The position numbers and the translations under genes are program-made. A stretch of 33,333 nt of DNA from an uncultured Eubacteriales bacterium (lineage in GTDB: Bacteria > Bacillota > Clostridia > Oscillospirales > Acutalibacteraceae): assembly GCA_949299505.1 (NCBI GenBank), contig CASGAS010000011.1, positions 1 to 33,333 of the forward strand, given 5' to 3'. Positions 22,882 through 30,122 of this stretch are shown piece by piece; position 1 is the stretch's first letter, and every line of letters starts with the position of its first letter. The notes under the pieces are model-generated. The model was given only the letters and a program-made list of their open reading frames with translations, did no database searches and was not told where the DNA came from.

Positions 22882-23413
22882 CCGTGTTCTGTTTTCCGAG
22901 GCCGAGCTTCACACCATGGTCGAGCGGCTGGCCGGCGAGATTGCGGAAACCTACCGGGATATCGGCGAACCGCCGGTGCTGCTTGGCGTCCTCAACGGTT
23001 CGGTTCTGTTTATCAGCGACCTGATGCGCGCGCTGCCCATTCCCTGCGATGTGGATTTTGTCGCGGTGCAAAGCTATCAGGGCGAACGCTCGACCGGCGA
23101 CGCGCGGCTCCGGCTGCAGCCGAAAATCCCGCTTACGGGGCGGCATGTGCTGGTGGTGGAGGATATCCTGGACACCGGCGTAACGCTTCGGTACCTGTGC
23201 TCGGAATTTTTGCCGCAGCAAAAGCCCGCCAGCATCCGGGTTTGCACGCTTTTGGATAAGCCGTCGCGGCGGCGGCCGGGGGTGTTTGCGGCCGATTATA
23301 CCGGCGCGGAAGTCCCGGACGTATTTGTAGTAGGCTACGGGCTGGATTTGAACGAAGAATACAGGGACTTGCCCTATATCGGTGTTTTACGCGCACCGGA
23401 ACATAAGGAGTGA
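22847..23413 (+). CDS. hpt: Hypoxanthine phosphoribosyltransferase
   Basis: This 188-residue type I phosphoribosyltransferase salvages hypoxanthine and guanine with PRPP. The PRPP loop is [14 protein letters not shown] (101-114). [17 protein letters not shown] (45-61) and [10 protein letters not shown] match the family, and [22 protein letters not shown] is the usual C-terminal nucleobase-binding segment. The start at 22847 lies inside tilS and has a strong GGAGGGGGAGGG upstream. Earlier in-frame starts would overlap tilS further. tilS-hpt-ftsH is a common Firmicutes order. Confidence 0.96.
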   Translation: MRRRTTKAQGIDRVLFSEAELHTMVERLAGEIAETYRDIGEPPVLLGVLNGSVLFISDLMRALPIPCDVDFVAVQSYQGERSTGDARLRLQPKIPLTGRHVLVVEDILDTGVTLRYLCSEFLPQQKPASIRVCTLLDKPSRRRPGVFAADYTGAEVPDVFVVGYGLDLNEEYRDLPYIGVLRAPEHKE

Positions 23414-23420
23414 AACGTCT

Positions 23421-25466
23421 TTGAAAAAAATCGATTGGAGAGCGGTGATTCCATATATTGCAATCCCGCTGGCCTTTGTGGTCTGCATCGCTTTGTATGC
23501 GACGATGGGGCAGAGCTCGCGCGAGCGTACGGAATATTACGAGATCGTCAACCAGTTCGACCAGCACCAGATTACCGCGTACTCGCTGAATCTCAGCAGC
23601 GGCCGTCTCGAGTACAAGGTCGCGGGGGACGATACGGTCTATGAGTACACCGTGCCGAACGTCAACCTGTTTTTGGAGGACGTGCACACGGCGGTTATGG
23701 CCTATAACCGCGAAAACCCCGACGCGCAGATTCAAGTGGATTATGAGTCCGGTTCCGCGAACTCCTGGTGGGTAAGCCTCTTGCCGACGATCGTCATCAT
23801 GGTGCTTTTGATGGTGGTCATGTTCGTCATGTTCCGCAAGATGAACCAGTCGGTCCAAAACGAGAATAACCGCGCCTTGTCGTTCGGCCGCGCGCGTGTG
23901 AAAAAGGGCGGCGACGAAAAGCACAAGACGACCTTTGACGACGTCGCCGGCGCGGACGAGGAAAAGGAAGAGCTCGAAGAAATCGTCGAATTCTTAAAGG
24001 ACCCGCAGGCGTTCAGCGCCCTGGGCGCGCGCATCCCGAAGGGCGTGCTGCTTGTCGGCCCGCCCGGTACCGGTAAAACGCTGCTTGCGCGCGCGGTTGC
24101 GGGCGAGGCGGACGTGCCGTTCTTTTCGATTTCCGGTTCCGACTTTGTCGAAATGTATGTCGGCGTGGGCGCGTCGCGCGTGCGCGATTTGTTTGACCAG
24201 GCCAAGAAAAATTCGCCGTCGATTATCTTCATCGACGAAATCGACGCCGTCGGCCGCCACCGCGGCGCCGGCATGGGCGGCGGGCACGACGAGCGCGAGC
24301 AGACGCTCAACCAGCTGCTTGTGGAAATGGACGGCTTCGGCGCAAACGAGGGTGTTATCGTCATTGCGGCGACGAACCGTCCGGATATTTTGGACCCCGC
24401 GCTTCTGCGTCCCGGCCGATTCGACCGTCAGGTCACGGTCAACTATCCGGACCTGCGCGGCCGCGAGGATATTTTGAAGGTCCACGCGCGCGGCAAGCCT
24501 TTAGCGCCCGACGTAAAGCTTGGCAGCATTGCGGGCGCGACGGTCGGCTTTACGGGCGCGGATTTGGAAAACCTGCTGAACGAGGCCGCGCTGCTTGCCG
24601 CGCGCCGCAGGAAAAAAGCGATTACCATGGCGGAGATTGACGAAGCGACCATGAAGGTCCTTGTCGGGACGGAAAAGCGTTCCCACCGCATGACCGAGCG
24701 CGACAAGCAGATTACCGCCTATCACGAGGCGGGCCATGCGGTCACGTCGTTCTATCTGAAGCACAAGGACCCCGTTACGCATATTTCCATTATTCCGCGC
24801 GGCATGGCGGGCGGCTTTACCATGTATCAGCCCGAAAAGGACGAAATGCACCTGATGCGCTCGCGGATGCTCGACGACATCGTGGGCCTTTTGGGCGGCC
24901 GCGTTGCCGAGCAGATCATTTTCAACGATATTTCCACCGGCGCGTCCAACGACATTGAACGCGCTTCGGACATTGCGCGCAAAATGGTCACGAAATACGG
25001 CATGAGCAAAAAGCTCGGCCCCATCGCCTTTGGCAAGGACAACGACGAGGTCTTCATCGGCCGCGACTACAACCATATCCGCAACTATTCCGAAGCGGTC
25101 GCCTCCGAGATTGACGAAGAGGTCGAAAAGATTGTCTTGGACGCCTACAACCGCACGGAAAGCATTTTGCGCGAGCATATCGATAAGCTCCATGTCGTCG
25201 CAAAAGCGCTTGTGACGCGCGAAAAGATTGACGCCGACGAGTTCTATATGCTGATGGACGGCAAGGAGCTGCCGGCATTGAACGCGGACGTACCGGCGGC
25301 TGAACCGACGCCGGAAGCGGCGGCACCTGAAGCACAAACGCCGCCTGCGCCGGAAACGCCGGACACGGTCGGCACCGCGGCAGGAGCCGAGCTGCCCGCC
25401 CCCGCTTCGCCCGCCGCAGAGAACGGCGAGCCGCAGCCCAACGAGAGCGACCCCACAAAGCAATAA
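23421..25466 (+). CDS. ftsH: ATP-dependent zinc metalloprotease FtsH
   Basis: This 681-residue membrane AAA+ protease degrades misfolded and short-lived membrane and cytosolic proteins. It has TM1 at about 8-30, an extracytoplasmic domain, and TM2 near [19 protein letters not shown]. Walker A is GPPGTGKT (213-220), Walker B region [12 protein letters not shown], and the zinc site HEAGH (435-439) with D511 as third ligand. The start is TTG at 23421, with AAGGAG (23405-23410) ten bases upstream; reading back to 23382 would overlap hpt. The last 75 or so residues are a Pro/Ala/Glu-rich tail of low complexity. A hairpin terminator follows the stop. Confidence 0.97.
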   Translation: MKKIDWRAVIPYIAIPLAFVVCIALYATMGQSSRERTEYYEIVNQFDQHQITAYSLNLSSGRLEYKVAGDDTVYEYTVPNVNLFLEDVHTAVMAYNRENPDAQIQVDYESGSANSWWVSLLPTIVIMVLLMVVMFVMFRKMNQSVQNENNRALSFGRARVKKGGDEKHKTTFDDVAGADEEKEELEEIVEFLKDPQAFSALGARIPKGVLLVGPPGTGKTLLARAVAGEADVPFFSISGSDFVEMYVGVGASRVRDLFDQAKKNSPSIIFIDEIDAVGRHRGAGMGGGHDEREQTLNQLLVEMDGFGANEGVIVIAATNRPDILDPALLRPGRFDRQVTVNYPDLRGREDILKVHARGKPLAPDVKLGSIAGATVGFTGADLENLLNEAALLAARRRKKAITMAEIDEATMKVLVGTEKRSHRMTERDKQITAYHEAGHAVTSFYLKHKDPVTHISIIPRGMAGGFTMYQPEKDEMHLMRSRMLDDIVGLLGGRVAEQIIFNDISTGASNDIERASDIARKMVTKYGMSKKLGPIAFGKDNDEVFIGRDYNHIRNYSEAVASEIDEEVEKIVLDAYNRTESILREHIDKLHVVAKALVTREKIDADEFYMLMDGKELPALNADVPAAEPTPEAAAPEAQTPPAPETPDTVGTAAGAELPAPASPAAENGEPQPNESDPTKQ

Positions 25467-25470
25467 AAAG

Positions 25471-25502
25471 CAAAAGCCGGGCCCCGTTTGGACCCGGCTT
25501 TG
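25471..25502 (+). terminator. Hairpin terminator after ftsH
   Basis: AAAGCCGGG (25473-25481) pairs with CCCGGCTTT (25493-25501), with possible further CC/GG pairs inside. The T-run is short (TTT), so termination may be partial. The nitroreductase ribosome binding site follows directly, and some read-through into that gene is likely. Confidence 0.6.
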
Positions 25503-25526
25503 CGGTTTGGAAAGGGAGTATTTTTG

Positions 25527-26048
25527 ATGAATGAAGTGTTAAACGTCATCCGCACACGCCGCAGCGTCAAGCGGTACAAGCCCGACCTGCCCGACGAAGC
25601 GAGCATCCGCCAGGTCGCCGAGGCCGGGTCCTGCGCCGCGTCCGGGATGAACGCGCAGTCGCCGATTATCCTTGCGGTGACCAACAAAGCGCTGCGCGAC
25701 CGTCTTTCGGCTCTGAACGCCGGCGTTTTGGGCAGCGACAGCGACCCGTTTTACGGCGCGCCCGCCGTGCTTGTTGTGCTGGCCGACCAAAACCGCCCCA
25801 CGCACGTCTACGACGGCAGCCTTGTTATGGGCAATATGATGCTTGCCGCGCACGCGCTGGGGCTTGGCAGCTGCTGGATTCACCGAGCCAAGGAGGTCTT
25901 TGAAAGCGACGAAGGCAAGGCGATTCTCAAAGAACTCGGCGTAGAGGGCGAATACGAGGGGATAGGGCACCTGGTGCTCGGCTTCCCGGACGGCGAGCTG
26001 CCCGCCGAAAAGCCGCGCAAGGCGGATTATATCCGGTACATCCGGTAA
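25527..26048 (+). CDS. Nitroreductase family protein
   Basis: This 173-residue flavoprotein has the family N-terminus VIRTRRSVKRYKPD, where the arginines contact FMN phosphate. AGSCAASGMNAQSPIILAV, MGNMMLAAHALGLGSCWI and the C-terminal LVLGFPDGE pattern follow. It is probably an FMN-dependent NAD(P)H oxidoreductase; the substrate is unknown. ATG 25527 follows GGAAAGGGAG with good spacing. An upstream TTG at 25488 lies inside the ftsH terminator and is not used. No clear promoter of its own is seen, so it may rely on read-through. Confidence 0.92.
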   Translation: MNEVLNVIRTRRSVKRYKPDLPDEASIRQVAEAGSCAASGMNAQSPIILAVTNKALRDRLSALNAGVLGSDSDPFYGAPAVLVVLADQNRPTHVYDGSLVMGNMMLAAHALGLGSCWIHRAKEVFESDEGKAILKELGVEGEYEGIGHLVLGFPDGELPAEKPRKADYIRYIR

Positions 26049-26060
26049 GCATGGTGAAAA

Positions 26061-26095
26061 AAGGACGCGGGACACAGCCTGCGTCCTTCTTTTTG
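26061..26095. terminator. Bidirectional terminator between nitroreductase and MATE genes
   Basis: AAGGACGC (26061-26068) pairs with GCGTCCTT (26081-26088), flanked by an A-run on the left and TTCTTTTTG on the right. It therefore ends the plus-strand nitroreductase transcript and the minus-strand MATE transcript, which converge here. Confidence 0.8.
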
Positions 26096-26099
26096 TCTT

Positions 26100-27464
26100 C
26101 TATGCCGCGTCGGACGGCGTGCTGCTTCGGCGCATTTGCGGGTTTTGCTTCCGAAAGCGCAGCAGGATTCCTGCGGCGAGCAAAGCTGCAAGCAGGGCGG
26201 TTCCGGCATAATTGAGCCACAGCCCCGTAAGCTCCAGCCGCCAAAAGGCGGCGATGAGCAGCAGCGGGAAGAAAAACGCCGTTGAAACGGAAATAGCGCT
26301 TGCATACCCCGGCTTTTCAACGGAAAGCATAAAGCTTTGCGCCGCAAAGGAGAACCAACGCACCAAAAATCCAAGCCCAAACAGGCGCAGCGCATGGGCG
26401 GTTTCGGAAAGCAGCGCTGCGTTTTCGCCGCCGAGGAACAGCCGCCCGATTGCGCCCGGGCACAAAAACAGGATTGCCGCCGCCCCAACGGACAGGAGGC
26501 CGCTTGCCGAAAAACAGTACATTTCGATTGCACGCACACGCCGGAATTTCTGTGCGCCCCAGTTGCAGCCCACCGCCGGCTGCAAGGAATCGCACATCCC
26601 GTAAAGCAGCGGCAGGACGAAGCCTTCCACATACATCAGCACGCCGTATACGGAGACCGCCGCCTCGCCGCCGAAGCGTACAAGCAGGAGGTTCATCAAA
26701 ATTGACGTAAGGCGCCCCGCGATGTTGTTGAGAAAATTCGGGCTGCCGGCGGCAAAAATTTGCCGGAGCATCGGGCCGGAAAAGCGCGGCTTGCAAAAAC
26801 GCAGCTGCATATTTCCGCGTGCAAACGCAAAAAGCGCCAGCAGCGCGCAGACGCACATGCCAAGGCACGTCGCCAGCGCCGCGCCCCAAATGCCGAAGCC
26901 GAACACATATAAAAACAGAAATTCCAAGCCGCAGCTAAGCGCCGACATCAGCAAATTCAGCAGCATACTTTCCCGTACCTTGCCGCAGATGCGCAGGTAG
27001 TTGTCCACGGCAAATACAATGGTCGTTACCGGCGAGCAGACGGCGTAGACGCGCAGATACTGCACCGCAAGCGCGGCAAATTCACCGTCGGCGCCCATTG
27101 CCTCCATCAGCCGGGGCGCGGCTGCATACAGCAGCACGCCCATAAACAGGCCGGAGACGACAATGAGCAGGCAGGCGCAGGAAAAGATGTTGTTTGCCGC
27201 CTTGTCCTGCTTTTTGCCTAAGCAAATGGAAATGGGAACGGAGGAGCCGACGCCCACAAGGTCGGCGATAGCAAAATTGATAATGACGAACGGCATGGCG
27301 AGGTTGAGCGCCGCAAACGGCGTTTCGCCCAAAAACCGTCCGACGAAGACGCCGTCGATAAGCTGATACAGCGCCGAAGCGAGCATACTGACGGAGCCCG
27401 GCAGCGCGGCGCGGAAAAACAGCCTTGCAATCGGCGTTTTGGTGTACAGGGTATATGCGTTCAT
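26100..27464 (-). CDS. MATE family multidrug efflux transporter
   Basis: This 454-residue polytopic membrane protein has about 12 hydrophobic segments. It begins with a short cytoplasmic tail, then FFRAALPGSVSMLASALYQLIDGVFVGRFLG, the first-helix pattern of MATE exporters of the MepA/DinF type. ISICLGKKQDKAAN and the matching second-half SLQPAVGCNWGAQKFRRVRA show the internal repeat. Such proteins export drugs or metabolites using sodium or protons. The start at 27464 overlaps the marR stop by four bases (ATGA on the minus strand); frame reading further upstream runs into marR. Co-transcription with a MarR regulator suggests inducible efflux. Confidence 0.93.
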   Translation of the reverse strand: MNAYTLYTKTPIARLFFRAALPGSVSMLASALYQLIDGVFVGRFLGETPFAALNLAMPFVIINFAIADLVGVGSSVPISICLGKKQDKAANNIFSCACLLIVVSGLFMGVLLYAAAPRLMEAMGADGEFAALAVQYLRVYAVCSPVTTIVFAVDNYLRICGKVRESMLLNLLMSALSCGLEFLFLYVFGFGIWGAALATCLGMCVCALLALFAFARGNMQLRFCKPRFSGPMLRQIFAAGSPNFLNNIAGRLTSILMNLLLVRFGGEAAVSVYGVLMYVEGFVLPLLYGMCDSLQPAVGCNWGAQKFRRVRAIEMYCFSASGLLSVGAAAILFLCPGAIGRLFLGGENAALLSETAHALRLFGLGFLVRWFSFAAQSFMLSVEKPGYASAISVSTAFFFPLLLIAAFWRLELTGLWLNYAGTALLAALLAAGILLRFRKQNPQMRRSSTPSDAA

Positions 27465-27931
27465 GTGGGGTTCCCTTTTCTTTCGGAGTCCGGGCGAAGC
27501 TGTGCGAAGATTTCTGCTGCAAAGCAGTCGGCAAAATGGTCGTACGCGTCTAAAAAATCTGCACTGTAACGCGCGACCGTTCGCTCCATTGCGGCGCGTT
27601 CCGCGCGGTACAGCGGCTGCAGAAGCGCTTGCGCAAACGCTCGTCCGCTTTCGGTCAAGGCAAGCAGCTTTTCCCGGCTGTTTGTCTGCGAAATAAGCTC
27701 CAGGTGACCCGCTGCCCGCAGCTCGCGCACGACGGAATTTACCGTGGTTTTCGGCAGCAGCCAGTCGCTGCAAACCTGCTTTTGCGAATGCGGGAGACCG
27801 TCGTCCAGCGCGTACAGCAGCATTAGCATGTTTTCATTTACTTGTCTGCTGCGGGCAAAGTAGTAATATGCGCCGTCGCTTTTGGTGATGGCAAGCGTCA
27901 GACGGCGGATTTGTTGAAGTGTGGCCTGCAT
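27461..27931 (-). CDS. MarR family transcriptional regulator
   Basis: This 156-residue winged-helix protein has a recognition region SDWLLPKTTVNSVVRELRAAGHLEL and a wing NSREKLLALTESGRAFA, in the normal MarR order. The C-terminal helices would form the dimer. The start at 27931 follows AAGGAGGG; a longer frame to 27976 would cross the operator. It is the first gene of a two-gene operon with the MATE transporter. A perfect GTACGA-AA-TCGTAC palindrome lies between its promoter and its ribosome binding site, consistent with self-repression. Confidence 0.93.
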   Translation of the reverse strand: MQATLQQIRRLTLAITKSDGAYYYFARSRQVNENMLMLLYALDDGLPHSQKQVCSDWLLPKTTVNSVVRELRAAGHLELISQTNSREKLLALTESGRAFAQALLQPLYRAERAAMERTVARYSADFLDAYDHFADCFAAEIFAQLRPDSERKGNPT

Positions 27932-27944
27932 AGCGCCCTCCTTA

Positions 27945-27958
27945 GTACGAAATCGTAC
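27945..27958 (-). promoter_or_regulatory. Candidate MarR operator
   Basis: GTACGA (27945-27950), AA, TCGTAC (27953-27958): a perfect inverted repeat 8 bases downstream of the marR -10 box and 13 bases before its ATG, where a bound dimer would block transcription. Confidence 0.65.
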
Positions 27959-27966
27959 CATCTGGC

Positions 27967-27995
27967 AATATACCATATGCCGCCGGAACAGTCAA
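27967..27995 (-). promoter_or_regulatory. Sigma-A-type promoter for marR-MATE
   Basis: On the minus strand TTGACT (27995-27990) and TATATT (27972-27967) are separated by 17 bases. A small CCTGA/TCAGG repeat lies just upstream (27998-28010). Confidence 0.7.
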
Positions 27996-28039
27996 CCCCT
28001 GATTTTCAGGCGCACCGGCACTAAATACGCGAAATCAAC

Positions 28040-28069
28040 TTGACGAAACCGCTATATATCGTGTAAAAT
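28040..28069 (+). promoter_or_regulatory. Sigma-A-type promoter for the topoisomerase genes
   Basis: TTGACG (28040-28045), an 18-base spacer and TAAAAT (28064-28069), divergent from the marR promoter. The start point would be near 28076. Confidence 0.65.
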
Positions 28070-28118
28070 AGACTGAAACAGTATGGAAACGCAGGAAAAT
28101 CAAAGGACGGAAGACTGC

Positions 28119-30104
28119 ATGGCAAAAAAAGCGGCATATACGGAAGAAAGTATTTCCCAATTAAAAGGCGCGGACCGCGTGCGCAAACGCCCGGGCGTAA
28201 TTTTCGGCTCGGACGGTATCGACGGCTGTCAGCACGCGATGTTTGAAATTTTGTCCAACGCCATTGACGAGGCGCGCGAAGGGTACGGCGACAAAATCGT
28301 CGTCACGCGTTTTCTGGACAAGTCCATTGAGGTGCAGGACTTCGGCCGCGGCATCCCGATGGAATACAACGAAAAAGAGCAGCGCTACAACTGGGAGCTT
28401 GTGTTCTGCGAGATGTACGCCGGCGGCAAATACAATACGAACGACGGCGGCAGCTACGAATATTCGCTGGGGCTTAACGGTCTCGGCCTTTGCTCTACGC
28501 AGTATGCCTCGGAGTATATGGAGGCGGAAATCCACAAAAACGGCACCAAATACACCATGCAGTTCAAAGCCGGGGAGCCGGTCGGCGAGCTGCAGCGCGA
28601 GGCGTACACAAAGCGCGACACCGGCACGCGCATCCGCTGGAAGCCCGACTTAAAGGTTTTTACCGACATCGACATCCCGCTGACCTATTATCAGGACACG
28701 CTGCGCCGCCAGGCCGTTGTCAATGCGGGCGTGCGCTTTATTCTGCGCGACCAGACGAGCGCGAGCCACTTTGAGACCTACGAATACCTCTATGAAAACG
28801 GCATAGCGGACTACATCAAGGAGTTTGTCGGCGACGCCGCGCTTTCCGACCTCCAGGTCTGGCAGACCGAGCGCCGTGGCCGCGACCGCGCGGACAAGCC
28901 CGAATACAAGGTCAAAATCAACGCCGCGCTCTGCTTTTCCAACAAAAAGCAGCTCAAGGAATACTACCACAACTCGAGCTTCTTAGAGCACGGCGGCGCG
29001 CCGGAAAAGGCGGTGCGCAGCGCGTTCGTTTCGCAGCTGGACGCCTACCTCAAATCGAGCGGCAAGTATCTGAAAACGGACAGCAAAATCAGCTTCCAGG
29101 ATATCGAGGACTGTCTGGTGCTGGTCGTCTCCTCTTTCTCGACGCAGACCTCCTATGAGAACCAGACCAAAAAGTCCATCACCAACAAATTCATCCAGGA
29201 GGCGATGACGGAGTTTTTCCGCCACCAGTTGGAGGTCTATTTCATTGAAAACCCGCTCGACGCGGAAAAAATCGGCAACCAGGTGCTTATCAATATGCGT
29301 TCGCGCATCAAGGCGGAAACCACGCGCCAGAGCCTGAAAAAAACGATGCAAAGCGGCAACGATTTGACCAGCCGCGTCGAAAAATTCGTTGACTGTCGTT
29401 CCAAGGACGTTTCCGAGCGCGAAATCTTTATTGTGGAGGGCGACTCGGCACTCGGCGCGTGCAAGCAGGCGCGCGACAGCGCGTTTCAGGCGATTATCCC
29501 CGTGCGCGGCAAGATTCTGAACTGCTTAAAGGCCGAATACAGCAAAATTTTCAAAAGCGATATCATCGTGGACCTTATCAAGGTCCTCGGCTGCGGCGTC
29601 GAGGTGTCGGGTAAGGCCAATAAGGAGCTGTCGTCCTTTAACCTGGACAACCTGCGGTGGAGCAAGGTCATCATCTGCACCGACGCCGACGTTGACGGCT
29701 TCCAGATTCGCACGCTGATTCTCACCATGATTTACCGTCTGATGCCGACGCTCATCCGCGCGGGCAAGGTCTATATCGCCGAATCGCCGCTTTACGAGAT
29801 TCAGTCGAAGGGCGAGACGTGGTTCTGCTATACCGAAAAGGAAAAGCAGGAGGTGCTCGAGGCTCTGGGCGACCGGAAGTTCACCATCCAGCGCTCCAAG
29901 GGCCTTGGTGAAAACGAGGCCGATATGATGTGGTTGACGACCATGAACCCCGAAACGCGCCGCCTTATCAAGGTCGAGCCCGACGCATCGCCGGAGGCGG
30001 TCGCCGAAAAATTCGACCTGCTTTTGGGCGACAATCTGCAGGGCCGCAAGACGCATATCGCCGAAAACGGCCATATGTATCTGGAGCTGGCGGACATTTC
30101 GTAA
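28119..30104 (+). CDS. parE: Type IIA DNA topoisomerase, subunit B (ParE/GyrB-like)
   Basis: This 661-residue ATPase subunit has a GHKL domain: EILSNAIDEAREGY with the conserved Asn and Asp, DFGRGIP, and the ATP lid GLNGLGLCSTQYAS. A transducer and a TOPRIM domain follow. TOPRIM motifs are IVEGDSALGACKQARD (E440, D442) and TDADVDGFQIRTL (D522, D524, D526). Several motifs differ from standard gyrase (for example EMYAGGKYNTNDGG), so this is a divergent branch and may be additional to the cell's GyrAB. ATG 28119 is preferred because AAAGGACGG lies upstream; ATG 28083 has no ribosome binding site and would leave a leader of only about 7 bases. parC follows after 18 bases. Confidence 0.9.
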   Translation: MAKKAAYTEESISQLKGADRVRKRPGVIFGSDGIDGCQHAMFEILSNAIDEAREGYGDKIVVTRFLDKSIEVQDFGRGIPMEYNEKEQRYNWELVFCEMYAGGKYNTNDGGSYEYSLGLNGLGLCSTQYASEYMEAEIHKNGTKYTMQFKAGEPVGELQREAYTKRDTGTRIRWKPDLKVFTDIDIPLTYYQDTLRRQAVVNAGVRFILRDQTSASHFETYEYLYENGIADYIKEFVGDAALSDLQVWQTERRGRDRADKPEYKVKINAALCFSNKKQLKEYYHNSSFLEHGGAPEKAVRSAFVSQLDAYLKSSGKYLKTDSKISFQDIEDCLVLVVSSFSTQTSYENQTKKSITNKFIQEAMTEFFRHQLEVYFIENPLDAEKIGNQVLINMRSRIKAETTRQSLKKTMQSGNDLTSRVEKFVDCRSKDVSEREIFIVEGDSALGACKQARDSAFQAIIPVRGKILNCLKAEYSKIFKSDIIVDLIKVLGCGVEVSGKANKELSSFNLDNLRWSKVIICTDADVDGFQIRTLILTMIYRLMPTLIRAGKVYIAESPLYEIQSKGETWFCYTEKEKQEVLEALGDRKFTIQRSKGLGENEADMMWLTTMNPETRRLIKVEPDASPEAVAEKFDLLLGDNLQGRKTHIAENGHMYLELADIS

Positions 30105-30122
30105 CGCGGGGGAGGAGAGACT

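Noticed and set aside
25488-25526. TTG start for the nitroreductase at 25488
   Set aside because: It would place the start inside the ftsH hairpin; ATG 25527 has a proper ribosome binding site and the family N-terminus.
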